Source of the DNA: Paenibacillus agricola
Lineage (GTDB): Bacteria; Bacillota; Bacilli; Paenibacillales; NBRC-103111
Assembly: GCF_011440305.1 (NCBI RefSeq)
Contig: NZ_JAAOIW010000002.1
Location: 240,084-304,083 of the forward strand
Length of the DNA: 64,000 nucleotides
Direction: 5' to 3'
Part shown: one piece after another, positions 36,144-45,299 of the stretch
Layout: the number at the start of each line of letters is the position of its first letter
Position numbering within the stretch: position 1 is the stretch's first letter
Notes under the pieces: generated by a model
What the model was told of the DNA's origin: nothing
What the model saw: the letters and a program-made list of their open reading frames with translations, nothing else
The model's database searches: none
Translations under genes and position numbers: made by a program

Positions 36144-37925
36144 CTAAACAGCCGACGCCGATTCGGATGTCGAATTCGTCTCCGCAGCAGACGGCAGCAG
36201 CTCTAGCAGCTTGATTAGGTCATGAGACGGCACCGGACGGCTGAAAATATAGCCTTGGATCTCCTTGCACTGTAGATCCATCAGGAACTCCAGCTGCTCC
36301 TGTGTTTCTACGCCTTCGGCAATGACACCCAGCTTTAAGCTATGCGCCATCGCAATAATGGCTTGGACAATAGCCGCATCATCCGGGTCAAAGGTGAGGT
36401 CACGCACAAATTCCTGAGCAATTTTTAGCTTATGTATCGGAAATTTTTTCAAATACGTCAAGGATGAATAACCGGTTCCGAAATCATCAATTGAGATTTG
36501 CACACCATGGTTGCGCAGCGTTTGCAGCTTGATAATCACCTGCTCCACATGGTACATCGCGATACCTTCAGTAATCTCAAGCTCCAGGTATTGCGGATCC
36601 AAGCCGCTTTCCTTCAACGCATCCAGTACAATATCCACAAAGCTGCTTTGATGGAACTGGATGGGCGAAATATTGACAGCCACCTTCACAGGCGCATACC
36701 CTGCCTGCTGCCAAGCCATATTCTGCATGCACGCTGTACGCAGCACCCACTCGCCAATGCTAATAATAAGCCCAGTTTCTTCAGCTAGAGGAATGAAGTC
36801 GCCTGGTGGGATTAAACCTAGATTCGGATGGTTCCAGCGCAGCAATGCCTCCATTCCGGTTATCCGGCTCTTGCCCACCTCAATCTGGGGCTGGTAATGC
36901 AAAAGAAATTGCTGCTCCTCTAACGCCCGGTTCAGCCATTCTTCCATAATCAAGGTTTGAATCACCTTGTCATTCATTTCCGCGGTGTAACGTTGAAACC
37001 CCGTTTTGCCGTTCTCCTTCACGCGGTACATCGCCGTATCGGCATTTTTCATCAATGTAACAGGGTCACCCCCATCGTCCGGATAGATGGCGATGCCGAT
37101 GCTGCAGCCGATCCGCAGCTCGTGGCCCTGGATCTTGAACGGCTGCGTTAGCTGCAGGAGCAGCTTCTGTGCTATCGTCTGGGCATGCTCCGCATTCGCC
37201 ATATCCTCGATCAGCACACAAAATTCATCGGCGCCGGGTCGGGAAATCCAGTCGACCGCTCGAAGGCTGCCGCGAAGGCGCTCGGCTGCTTCAATTAGCA
37301 GCAGGTCACCAAAGGTATGGCCGAAGGTATCATTCACGTTTTTGAAACGCACCAGGTCGATGAACAGCACCGCCATCATTTGCTCCTTTTCCTTGTGGTG
37401 GTGGATGGCATTTTCTACGTGCTCCTCGAACATTTTACGGTTCGGCAGGCCTGTCAGCATATCGTGGTAAGCCAGGAAAACTAGCTTAGCTTCCGTTCGT
37501 TCACAATGCCGAATATCAATCAGTGAAATATAAAGCGCTGGCAGCATAAACAGCAGCAAACCTGCAACATCATATAAGGTTCCAATCGGTTGGTCCGCAT
37601 AAGGAGTGAAGCTTCGAACCCCTTCCTCCAAAAGCTCTACGGCAACAAACAGCATCAACAATATAGGAAATAAATAACCGGCTGTGAATTTTCTTCGCGT
37701 AGCGATGAGGAACGCCGTTGGAACCAGCACAAACAGGAGAAGCCCTGTCGTGATTACGTCCAGCGGATCCAAATTCACGCCCAACAGCAGCCTGGACATT
37801 ACAATAATAACCTTCGTTCCTGCCATAACTAGCCATAAGCGAAGCAACGAAGCATGGCTCAGCCAACGGCTACCGCCTTTAATTCGCTCTCTGGATAGCT
37901 CGGATAGATACTTTGGATCGTCCAT
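36144..37925 (-). CDS. Membrane GGDEF-EAL protein (degenerate GGDEF, likely c-di-GMP phosphodiesterase)
   Basis: 593 residues. Four or so hydrophobic helices (about 25-145) anchor it. The GGDEF domain (about 165-330) has DMLTGLPNRKMFEEH but GADEF in place of GGDEF, so cyclase activity is doubtful. The EAL domain (about 345-585) looks intact: MEALLRWNHP, NISPIQF, ELEITEG, IDDFGTGYSSL, IAEGVET, QGYIFSRP. It should degrade c-di-GMP, perhaps with the GGDEF part as a GTP sensor. GAGG precedes the ATG. Relevant to the c-di-GMP riboswitch at 15608. Confidence 0.92.
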   Translation of the reverse strand: MDDPKYLSELSRERIKGGSRWLSHASLLRLWLVMAGTKVIIVMSRLLLGVNLDPLDVITTGLLLFVLVPTAFLIATRRKFTAGYLFPILLMLFVAVELLEEGVRSFTPYADQPIGTLYDVAGLLLFMLPALYISLIDIRHCERTEAKLVFLAYHDMLTGLPNRKMFEEHVENAIHHHKEKEQMMAVLFIDLVRFKNVNDTFGHTFGDLLLIEAAERLRGSLRAVDWISRPGADEFCVLIEDMANAEHAQTIAQKLLLQLTQPFKIQGHELRIGCSIGIAIYPDDGGDPVTLMKNADTAMYRVKENGKTGFQRYTAEMNDKVIQTLIMEEWLNRALEEQQFLLHYQPQIEVGKSRITGMEALLRWNHPNLGLIPPGDFIPLAEETGLIISIGEWVLRTACMQNMAWQQAGYAPVKVAVNISPIQFHQSSFVDIVLDALKESGLDPQYLELEITEGIAMYHVEQVIIKLQTLRNHGVQISIDDFGTGYSSLTYLKKFPIHKLKIAQEFVRDLTFDPDDAAIVQAIIAMAHSLKLGVIAEGVETQEQLEFLMDLQCKEIQGYIFSRPVPSHDLIKLLELLPSAAETNSTSESASAV

Positions 37926-38105
37926 TTATGTCCTCAACTTCCTATAATGGAATTTATGATTAATTCTATTCTGTACTTTCCTATTTTACCCGGTTCGAGC
38001 GAATTCGACAAGACAAATATAGACCAAAAGACCCACAACCATCAATCGATGGTTATAGGCCTTTATAATTATTTTATATAAAATTAATAAAATCTTAATT
38101 ATCCG

Positions 38106-39785
38106 TTAAAAAAGCCTGATTTGCTTCTCGTACACAGTTTCATCATCATTGCTATTCATGGCACGCACTTCAATTTTCCAGTATCCCGGATAGGGCAGAT
38201 AAGCGCCTCGCGACTTATAGGTATACTTTTTCATCCCATACGATTCTTCCATCATACTGGTATCCTCCGTAATTTCAAGCGGAACATCAAGCGGTGCCAT
38301 ATCGGGTGCCGTCATATCGCTCATTTTTAACAGAACCTGCTTGGGCTTGCCCAGCTCCTCGGGAAGCCATATTTTCACAGTAAAATCATTAACACCCGGA
38401 ATATTGGGTGTAATTTGCGCTGACATATGGATCTTCTCTCCCATCACATGCCAATTCAATGGTGCATTGGCCGGAAGCGGTGTTAGATAAGTAAAAACTC
38501 CAACAATACCGATGATCAAACCTGCCAGAACGGCATCGATTCGCAGTAAAGTGCCTATTCCAGACCCTGCACGCCGGCGTTGATTGAAGCGTAACAAAGC
38601 GCCCGTAACAATAACTAGCAGCACAAGTGTACTTTTGGCCAGAAGCAGCTTGCCCCAATTGGTTTCGAGGATGTATCCTACATTCGGCAGGAAAATAAAC
38701 ACCGACAGCACACCGGACACCACAAGCACAGCAAGGGTGGCTAATGCCATTCCTGATACACGCGGGAATAAAGTGGCCGCTTCCTCCTTATTATGGCGCC
38801 ATAGCACCAACAGCAGCAGCAAACCGCCAATCCACAGCGCTGCGGCAGCCAAATGGACCACATCGAGCACAATAGTTGGTACCTTAGGTTCAAATGCCGC
38901 GGCGTGGCCGTTTAAGCTTTTGGTAAACCAAATCATAACCACCCATACGAGGTCCAGCCATAAACTGCGGTAAAGCAGCACAAACCCAAGCAGGGAAAAC
39001 ACTAAGGATGCCATCCACACATACCCGATATTCGTGTGGGTAAACAGCATCGCCAGAGCCTCAGAGCCACCGTCACCAATCATCGCGAACAAATGGGTAA
39101 ACATCATAAAAATAAAGGCCACAATAAAGCCTCTTTGCAGCAGTACCGTCCATCCTTTCAGCATCGAAGTCGTGCTTGCTTGTTGGATGCGGCTGAACCG
39201 CAACCACAACACCCATCCTGTAAAAGCAAGCATAAACGCATAGTAGGCTATTCTGGAAATGAAATGGACAATATCCGTAAATCCCAGTCCAGTTGATAAC
39301 CCTTCCGTATGTAAATGCTCACTTTCCATCGTCTCGTCTATCGGAATATTTGTCAGGCTTTGCCCAATTGCAAACAAATAGGTGCCTTTTAAAGGATGCC
39401 CGTCCGCAGAAACCACCTGGTAAGTAACCAAGTAACTGCCATGCCCAAGCTGGGGCAAATCCAATGTAATTTGAGTGCGCTCCTTATTAATTTGCGCTTT
39501 ATTGGCAGTCATCTGCTTTTTATCCATGTCTAACACTTTTATCGATAACAAGCCTTCTTCAAGACGTTCATTAAAGGTTAGCTTAATTTGTGCGGGCGCT
39601 TGCTCCAATTCAGCATTGGCAGGAGGTATACTTTCTACCAAGCTGGCATGAGCCCACACGCCCTGGGGCGTTGCCAGTAAAACAAGCATAAGCACCATGC
39701 TGAGCAAGATAAGCTTTAGCCCTTGATGCCGTTGATGCTCTCTAGCTTGTCTTGCCAAGTGAAGCAGTGATCCACCACTATCCAT
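38106..39785 (-). CDS. CopC/CopD (YcnJ-like) copper-transport protein
   Basis: 559 residues. A signal segment (about 25-46) ends at WAHA, leaving His near the mature N-terminus as in CopC. CopC domain about 46-145 (HASLVESIPPANAELEQAP, VVSADGHPLKGTYLFAIG), then CopD with about eight membrane helices (about 175-445) and an extracellular C-terminal beta domain. YcnJ of Bacillus imports copper. GAGGAGG precedes the ATG. Last gene of nikR-DUF2203-copCD; the pairing with a nickel regulator is unusual. Confidence 0.9.
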   Translation of the reverse strand: MDSGGSLLHLARQAREHQRHQGLKLILLSMVLMLVLLATPQGVWAHASLVESIPPANAELEQAPAQIKLTFNERLEEGLLSIKVLDMDKKQMTANKAQINKERTQITLDLPQLGHGSYLVTYQVVSADGHPLKGTYLFAIGQSLTNIPIDETMESEHLHTEGLSTGLGFTDIVHFISRIAYYAFMLAFTGWVLWLRFSRIQQASTTSMLKGWTVLLQRGFIVAFIFMMFTHLFAMIGDGGSEALAMLFTHTNIGYVWMASLVFSLLGFVLLYRSLWLDLVWVVMIWFTKSLNGHAAAFEPKVPTIVLDVVHLAAAALWIGGLLLLLVLWRHNKEEAATLFPRVSGMALATLAVLVVSGVLSVFIFLPNVGYILETNWGKLLLAKSTLVLLVIVTGALLRFNQRRRAGSGIGTLLRIDAVLAGLIIGIVGVFTYLTPLPANAPLNWHVMGEKIHMSAQITPNIPGVNDFTVKIWLPEELGKPKQVLLKMSDMTAPDMAPLDVPLEITEDTSMMEESYGMKKYTYKSRGAYLPYPGYWKIEVRAMNSNDDETVYEKQIRLF

Positions 39786-39815
39786 GATATTAAATCCTCC
39801 TCGTGCTTGTAACCG

Positions 39816-40220
39816 CTACTCCTCAGCAAGCTTTTTGCGGCCTGAGAAGCCTTCATCCACACCGTGATAATGCGTAATGCTTTCTTCCCCTTGCCTCCAG
39901 CAAAGCAAAATATGCTGCCCATCCAGCATCGCTGGAAAATCGACAAGCCCACTGTCAATATCTTTTAGTTGTACACCTTTTAACTCGAAGCTTTTTACAA
40001 GGGTGTTGCCCTCAAGCTGCAAAAAATCCATCTCGCATTCCAGCGTAAAAAAAGGGTCGCGCCCCTCAGGAGGTTGATGCTTACGAAAATAGGCTTTCAA
40101 CAGCTGTAATTCATCATATTTCGTTCGATATTTCTGTTTGATGCCCTGGAGCTTCTCAATATCCAGCTTTACTGACGGAATTAATGCATTGGCCTCATTT
40201 ACGGTGAAAAAAGGTTTCAT
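39816..40220 (-). CDS. DUF2203 family protein
   Basis: 134 residues from ATG 40220 with TGGAGG eight bases upstream. FFTVNEANALIPSVK at the start and GLVDFPAMLDGQHILLCWRQ then GEESITHYHGVDEGFSGRK at the end match DUF2203, a widespread small protein of unknown function. The middle is a coiled-coil helix pair. Second gene of the nikR operon, 26 bp after nikR and 30 bp before copCD. Confidence 0.85.
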   Translation of the reverse strand: MKPFFTVNEANALIPSVKLDIEKLQGIKQKYRTKYDELQLLKAYFRKHQPPEGRDPFFTLECEMDFLQLEGNTLVKSFELKGVQLKDIDSGLVDFPAMLDGQHILLCWRQGEESITHYHGVDEGFSGRKKLAEE

Positions 40221-40246
40221 GTGCGCAGCCTCCATCTATTTATATA

Positions 40247-40762
40247 TTACAAGTTACTAGAGCTTGAGTGGTTATGCTGAGGGCCGCCGTTTGCATCATG
40301 CTCATGCTGGTGCCCATGTGGATGGATATGTCCGCCATGCCCTTGCTCATCCACATGCGTCACAGACAGCTCGGCATAGCTTACACCCTTTAATACCTGG
40401 ATACGTTGCTGTAGCTCGCGGAGCCGTCCTACAGCGCCTCTGACAACAATTACCTCTAGACACTGGTATTGATTCAGATGGGTATGCAAGGTTGAATTGA
40501 TTTCTTCATGGTAGTGGTGCTGCAGCTCGGTCAGAACAATCGGCAGATCACTGATATGATGGTCGTATACCATCACAATCGTCCCTGCAGCCATCTGGTC
40601 AGTCTGGATATGGCCTGGAGCCAGCAGCGCCCTGCGCACCAAATCACGAATGGCCTCGGAGCGGTTGTCATACCCCTGATTGACCAGCATAGCATCGAAC
40701 TGCTCAATCAACGATTGCGGCATCGAAATACCGAAACGAACCAGCGCTTCCTTCTCGTTCAT
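40247..40762 (-). CDS. nikR: NikR-type nickel-responsive regulator with His-rich tail
   Basis: 171 residues. N-terminal ribbon-helix-helix (about 7-46, RFGISMPQSLIEQFDAML, NRSEAIRDLVR). The C-terminal ACT-like domain holds His82, His93, His95 and Cys101, which align with E. coli NikR ligands His76, His87, His89 and Cys95. After about residue 135 comes an extra tail rich in His (GHGGHIHPHGHQHEHD) not found in E. coli NikR, perhaps a metal store. It should bind DNA when nickel is present. First gene of an operon with DUF2203 and copCD. Confidence 0.92.
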   Translation of the reverse strand: MNEKEALVRFGISMPQSLIEQFDAMLVNQGYDNRSEAIRDLVRRALLAPGHIQTDQMAAGTIVMVYDHHISDLPIVLTELQHHYHEEINSTLHTHLNQYQCLEVIVVRGAVGRLRELQQRIQVLKGVSYAELSVTHVDEQGHGGHIHPHGHQHEHDANGGPQHNHSSSSNL

Positions 40763-41109
40763 TCTCTTTCTCCCCCTTACCTACGTTCACATTTCACGCT
40801 TTTACCTTCTTGCTTTAATGTAGCATATTCATAAGGGACAAACCAATTTTTCACCTTACTGTCATAACTTATAACGCAGAAAAAAGGCATCTGGATGAAC
40901 ACCATCTGCATGCAATAGGTACATAATGAATAAATCTAAATCCGACATGAAGGATTAGGCCTATACAAAACTATTTTTTGGGTAGCAGTCTGGCTCCTCG
41001 CCCGTGGCTAACTCGCGTTTTTATCCGTAAACGGTCGATTATGGCGAAATACGTCGATTTTATAGATAATCAAGGCCATTCCGTGGACGGCTCGCCTTAA
41101 ATTAAGAGA

Positions 41110-41174
41110 TTGACACAACACCATATATTGAGGTAAATTCATTTTACGGCTTTAAATTCGACTAGATCTTGTGT
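41110..41174 (+). promoter_or_regulatory. nrdAB promoter region with two NrdR-box-like sites
   Basis: TTGACA at 41110-41115 is a likely -35. ACACCATATATTGAGG (41118-41133) and CGACTAGATCTTGTGT (41159-41174) each match most positions of the NrdR box ACACwATATvTTGTGT and start 41 bp apart, about four helical turns. NrdR represses ribonucleotide reductase genes by this arrangement. The rest of 40763-41368 shows no gene. Confidence 0.55.
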
Positions 41175-41368
41175 AAACGGCTATCACATAAGAGAGATTT
41201 TGTCAATGCAGCCGCTGACTGGCATGTTCCTGTTTCGACGATGGGGCAACATGCTTTTTCATTGTCTACAAGCCGCTAACCCTCAATAGCAAGACGGCTT
41301 CCCTATTTTATGCTTTCCGATATTCGAGCATGTATTTTATTTATGTTTACAAAGGAGTAGATTACGAA

Positions 41369-43594
41369 GTGATTATTGTCAAAAGAGATGGCACGAAAGA
41401 AGAGCTAGTATTTTCCAAAATGAAAAAGGTTATTGATTTCGCCAGTGAAACCTACCCGGAATGTGATCCGCTGGAGCTGGAGACCGCATTATTGCCTTTA
41501 TTCCGCAATGGTATTACTACCCAAGAAATTCAACGCCTCCTGATTCAGGTAGCTGTGGAAAAAACAAGCGTTGAACAGCCGACCTGGCAATATGTTGCCG
41601 CGAAGCTGTTAGCGTATGATCTATATAAAGAAGCCCGCCTGAACCGTAAGTATGGACATTTTGGCTATGGCGATTTATATTCGCTTGTGACTTATTTATC
41701 CGATATCGGCCTATACGGCAGTTACATATTAGAGCATTACACACGTGAGGAAATTCAGGAGCTGGGCCTCTATATCAAGCCTGAACGCGACTACTTATTG
41801 AACTATATCGGCCTTAAAACCTTGGCTGACCGTTACCTCATCAAGGGTTTGGATAAAGAAATTCTGGAGCTGCCACAGGAGCTGTTCATGGGTGTAGCGA
41901 TGCACCTTGCGATGAAGGAAGCGGACAAGCTGGCTTGGGCCAAGCAGTTCTACGACGTTTTAAGCAAGCTGGAAATGACGGTAGCCACACCAACACTCGC
42001 CAATGCACGCAAACCGCTGCACCAGCTATCCAGCTGCTTTATCGATACGGTGCCGGACAACCTTTGGGGCATTTACAATGTGGACCAAAGCTTTGCACAG
42101 GTTTCCAAGCATGGCGGCGGTATGGGCATTTATGTGGGTAAAGTGCGTAGCAAGGGCTCCAATATCCGCGGGTACAAAGGCGTTGCAGGCGGCGTTATTC
42201 CTTGGATCAAAAACTATAACAATACGGCGATTGCGGTTGACCAATTAGGCGTTCGCTCCGGTGCTGTTGCGGTTTATCTTGACGTATGGCACAAGGATGT
42301 CCTGGATTTCTTGAACCTGAAAACCAACAATGGCGATGATCGGATGAAAGCCCATGATATTTTCCCAGGCGTGTGCATCCCCGATTTGTTTATGAAAACC
42401 GTACAAAACCGTGGTACCTGGTACTTGTTCGATCCCCATGAGGTTCGCAAAATCAAAGGCTACTCGCTTGAAGATAGCTGGGGCGATGAATGGGAACGCC
42501 GCTATAACGAATGCGTCCTAGACGACAAGATTTCCAAGGACGAAATCCCGGCAATCGACATCATGAAGCGGATAATGACAAGTGCATTCGAAACAGGCAC
42601 ACCATTCCTGTTTTTCCGTGACACGGTGAACCGTGCCAATCCGAACAAGCATGCCGGCATGATCTACTGCTCCAACCTCTGCACCGAAATATGCCAAAAC
42701 ATGAGTCCAACCGAGCTGCTGCAAACCGAGCATGAGGATGGCATCATTACCAATAGAGTCAAAAGCGGCGACTTCGTCGTATGCAACCTGTCCTCCCTGA
42801 ACCTGGGCCGTGCGTATACGAAGGAAGATATTGAACGTGTCGTTACTACCCAAATGCGGATGATGGACAATGTCATCGACTTGAATTACTACCCGATCCC
42901 GCAAGCGGAAATTACGAACAAGAAATACCGTGCTGTCGGCCTCGGCTCCAGCGGCTACCACCAAATGCTTGCACAGCTTAAGATCCAATGGGAATCCGAC
43001 GAGCATGTCACCAAAGCAGACGAGGTTTACGAATGGATGAACTATTATGCGATCAAGGCTTCGATGGAAATCGCCAAAGAAAAAGGCGCCTTCAGAGCTT
43101 TCGAAGGCAGCGAATGGCAAACCGGCGCTTACTTCGACTCCCGCGGCTACACCAGCCCTGAATGGCTGGAGCTAAAGGCTCAGGTCGCTGAGAATGGCGT
43201 GCGCAACGGCTGGATGTTCGCTATCGCACCAACCGCATCCACTTCCTTGATTGCCGGCTCCACAGCAGGTATTGATCCGATCTTCAACAAATTTTTCGTT
43301 GAAGAAAAGAAAAACGCGGTCATCCCACAAACGGCGCCTAATCTTAACGCCGAAACGATGTGGTATTATAAGGAAGCCCACCTCATCGACCAACGCTGGA
43401 GTATCAAGGCTGCCGGCATTCGCCAGCGCCATATCGACCAGGCGCAGTCGTTCAATCTCTATATCACTCCTGAGCTATCCGCGAAGGAATTCCTCGAGCT
43501 GTACATGGCTGCGTGGGAAAACGGGCTCAAGACCGTTTATTATGTCCGCAACAAAAGCCTTGAAGTGGAAGATTGCGTCAGCTGCTCCGCTTAA
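41369..43594 (+). CDS. nrdA: Class I ribonucleotide reductase, alpha subunit
   Basis: 741 residues from GTG 41369; AAAGGAG lies 11 bases upstream and the ATP-cone starts right here (IIVKRDGTKEELVFSKMKKV). Reduces ribonucleotides to deoxyribonucleotides with the NrdB radical. Seen: ATP-cone (about 1-90), LSSCFIDT with the first active-site Cys, CSNLCTEI with the barrel Cys, the NLSSLNL region, and a C-terminal redox pair CVSC. Two NrdR-like boxes precede the gene. nrdB follows after a long repeat-filled spacer. Confidence 0.96.
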   Translation: MIIVKRDGTKEELVFSKMKKVIDFASETYPECDPLELETALLPLFRNGITTQEIQRLLIQVAVEKTSVEQPTWQYVAAKLLAYDLYKEARLNRKYGHFGYGDLYSLVTYLSDIGLYGSYILEHYTREEIQELGLYIKPERDYLLNYIGLKTLADRYLIKGLDKEILELPQELFMGVAMHLAMKEADKLAWAKQFYDVLSKLEMTVATPTLANARKPLHQLSSCFIDTVPDNLWGIYNVDQSFAQVSKHGGGMGIYVGKVRSKGSNIRGYKGVAGGVIPWIKNYNNTAIAVDQLGVRSGAVAVYLDVWHKDVLDFLNLKTNNGDDRMKAHDIFPGVCIPDLFMKTVQNRGTWYLFDPHEVRKIKGYSLEDSWGDEWERRYNECVLDDKISKDEIPAIDIMKRIMTSAFETGTPFLFFRDTVNRANPNKHAGMIYCSNLCTEICQNMSPTELLQTEHEDGIITNRVKSGDFVVCNLSSLNLGRAYTKEDIERVVTTQMRMMDNVIDLNYYPIPQAEITNKKYRAVGLGSSGYHQMLAQLKIQWESDEHVTKADEVYEWMNYYAIKASMEIAKEKGAFRAFEGSEWQTGAYFDSRGYTSPEWLELKAQVAENGVRNGWMFAIAPTASTSLIAGSTAGIDPIFNKFFVEEKKNAVIPQTAPNLNAETMWYYKEAHLIDQRWSIKAAGIRQRHIDQAQSFNLYITPELSAKEFLELYMAAWENGLKTVYYVRNKSLEVEDCVSCSA

Positions 43595-43657
43595 GCGCCA
43601 GCCTTCATAAGCAGCCATGCTTCGGTAAATACTAGTATGGCTGGCTGGGTTATCCCT

Positions 43658-43731
43658 TGCAGCAGCGAAGCGATCTGCATATCTGTTGACCTTCAGCTTT
43701 CATGCAGCAGCGAAGCGATCTGCATATCTGT
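43658..43731. repeat. 29-bp direct repeat
   Basis: TGCAGCAGCGAAGCGATCTG and the next nine bases occur at 43658-43686 and again at 43703-43731, identical by eye. Confidence 0.9.
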
Positions 43732-43767
43732 AAAGTTTTAGTTACTTGAACTTTGTGCTCTTGACCT

Positions 43768-43855
43768 GCACCAACCGTAAAGCGTGTCTAGCGGATCGAT
43801 AGCATTGCAACTGCAATGCTATCGATCCGCTAGACGGACGCGAGGCTACACCGCT
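43768..43855. repeat. Hairpin module 1
   Basis: Left flank GCACCAACCGTAAAGCGTGT, then a perfect palindrome of 23-bp arms around AACT (43786-43835, starts GTCTAGCGGATCGATAGC), then right flank ACGGACGCGAG. The flanks match module 2; the stem does not. Confidence 0.85.
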
Positions 43856-43875
43856 CCATCAACAACATCATCATC

Positions 43876-43960
43876 GCACCAAAGTTAAGCGTGTGGCCCG
43901 TAAGGATGGCATCCGGCCAGAGCCGGTGCCATCCTTACGGGCCACGAACGCGAGCCAAAC
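43876..43960. repeat. Hairpin module 2
   Basis: Left flank GCACCAAAGTTAAGCGTGT, then a near-perfect hairpin (43893-43945, starts GTGGCCCGTAAGGATGGC, loop CAGA), then right flank ACGAACGCGAG. Same flanks as module 1, unrelated stem sequence. Confidence 0.85.
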
Positions 43961-43985
43961 CAACAGAACAGTAACTCCCAAGCAA

Positions 43986-44041
43986 AGGGGGTCCAGGGGG
44001 CATAGCCCCTTGGGGTCCCCCTTGCAGGGGGATTTAGGGGG
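43986..44041 (+). repeat. G-tract block overlapping the nrdB ribosome-site region
   Basis: Five runs of four or five G on plus between 43986 and 44041, with paired C-runs, able to form hairpins or a G-quadruplex. The last G-run ends nine bases before the nrdB ATG and may serve as its Shine-Dalgarno site. Confidence 0.7.
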
Positions 44042-44049
44042 CAGTCTCC

Positions 44050-45087
44050 ATGGACTTGAAAAAGAAAAAACTATTCAACGAGCACGGTGACCGCGACTGG
44101 GGCAAACGCCGCATGATTGGCGGGAATACCACTAACCTGATCGAGCTCAACAATGTGAAATATGACTGGGCCACCAAAATGTACCGCAACATGATGAACA
44201 ACTTTTGGATCCCCGAGGAAATTCCTTTGGCTCAGGATGCCAAGGACTACAAATTCCTTACGCCACATGAGCGCCAAGGTTATGATAAAATCATCAGCTT
44301 CCTGATTTTTCTGGACTCGCTGCAAACGTCCAACTTGCCGAACATTAATGAATATATTACCGCACCCGAGGTGAACCTTTGCCTGACCGTGCAAACGTTC
44401 CAAGAGGCTGTACACAGCCAAAGCTATTCGTATATTCTAGACAGCGTCTGCTCGGCTGAGGTACGTGACGATATTTATAATCAATGGCGCGAAGACAAGC
44501 ATTTACTGCGCCGCAACCGTTTTATCACCGACCTATACGAGAAATTTATCGAGGATTCTTCAACGGAAAACCTGCTGCGTGCGATCATGGCCAATTATAT
44601 CCTTGAAGGCATATATTTCTATAGCGGCTTCAGCTTCTTCTATTCCTTGGGACGCCAAGGCAAAATGCTGGGTACAGTTTCCGAAATCAAATATATCCAG
44701 CGTGACGAGCTAACCCACTTGGCATTGTTCCAAAATATATTCCGTGAAATCCGCAAGGAAAATCCGGAATTGTTCACGGAGCAGTTGATCGATGATTTAC
44801 GCCAAATGATGAGAACCGCCGTTGAGCATGAAATTGAATGGGGCCAATATATTACCAATGATATGATGAATGGCCTGAGCAATGAAATCATCGACCAATA
44901 TATCAAATATTTATCCAATGAGCGCTTAAAAATGCTCGGTCTGGAAATATTGTACCCGGAGGTTGTTGAGCACCCAATGAAATGGGTAGAAAACTTCAGC
45001 AACATGAACAGTATGAAAACCGACTTTTTTGAGCAAAAGGTAACCAACTACAGCAAATCCTCCAGCTTGAACTGGGATGATTTATAA
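44050..45087 (+). CDS. nrdB: Class I ribonucleotide reductase, beta subunit
   Basis: 345 residues, the radical-carrying partner of NrdA. Metal ligands Asp89, Glu119 and His122 are visible (FQEAVHSQSYSYI), with the radical Tyr126, then EGIYFYSGFSFFY and IQRDELTHLALF carrying the second Glu/Glu/His set. Size and motifs fit the diiron/dimanganese R2 family. Probably co-transcribed with nrdA in spite of the long spacer; a strong terminator follows. The ribosome site is an unusual G-run. Confidence 0.95.
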   Translation: MDLKKKKLFNEHGDRDWGKRRMIGGNTTNLIELNNVKYDWATKMYRNMMNNFWIPEEIPLAQDAKDYKFLTPHERQGYDKIISFLIFLDSLQTSNLPNINEYITAPEVNLCLTVQTFQEAVHSQSYSYILDSVCSAEVRDDIYNQWREDKHLLRRNRFITDLYEKFIEDSSTENLLRAIMANYILEGIYFYSGFSFFYSLGRQGKMLGTVSEIKYIQRDELTHLALFQNIFREIRKENPELFTEQLIDDLRQMMRTAVEHEIEWGQYITNDMMNGLSNEIIDQYIKYLSNERLKMLGLEILYPEVVEHPMKWVENFSNMNSMKTDFFEQKVTNYSKSSSLNWDDL

Positions 45088-45154
45088 AATTACAATTTTA
45101 CAGCTTTATTTGTAACCTTGTAGGCTCCAGCTACTCAATATGACCCCTATAGGA

Positions 45155-45203
45155 AGACCCGTTTAGCCCTGTGAACTCCACAGGCCGAGCGGGTCTTTTT
45201 TTG
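45155..45203 (+). terminator. Terminator of nrdAB
   Basis: AGACCCG...CCTGTG paired with CACAGG...CGGGTCT, then seven T. Confidence 0.9.
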
Positions 45204-45299
45204 GCTATAGCCAGATTATAATCAAACTCTCCATGTCTTTAGCAAAGAGGGTATGTTAAGTTAAAGATATCGAACTACCATAAATAGGGAGTTGCTCCA

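Larger units (their letters stand above)
43595..44049. other. 455-bp nrdA-nrdB spacer filled with repeats
   Basis: No gene. It contains, in order: a 29-bp direct repeat (43658 and 43703), two hairpin modules (43768-43855 and 43876-43960) and a G-tract block (43986-44041). The listed elements account for most of its length. Confidence 0.8.
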
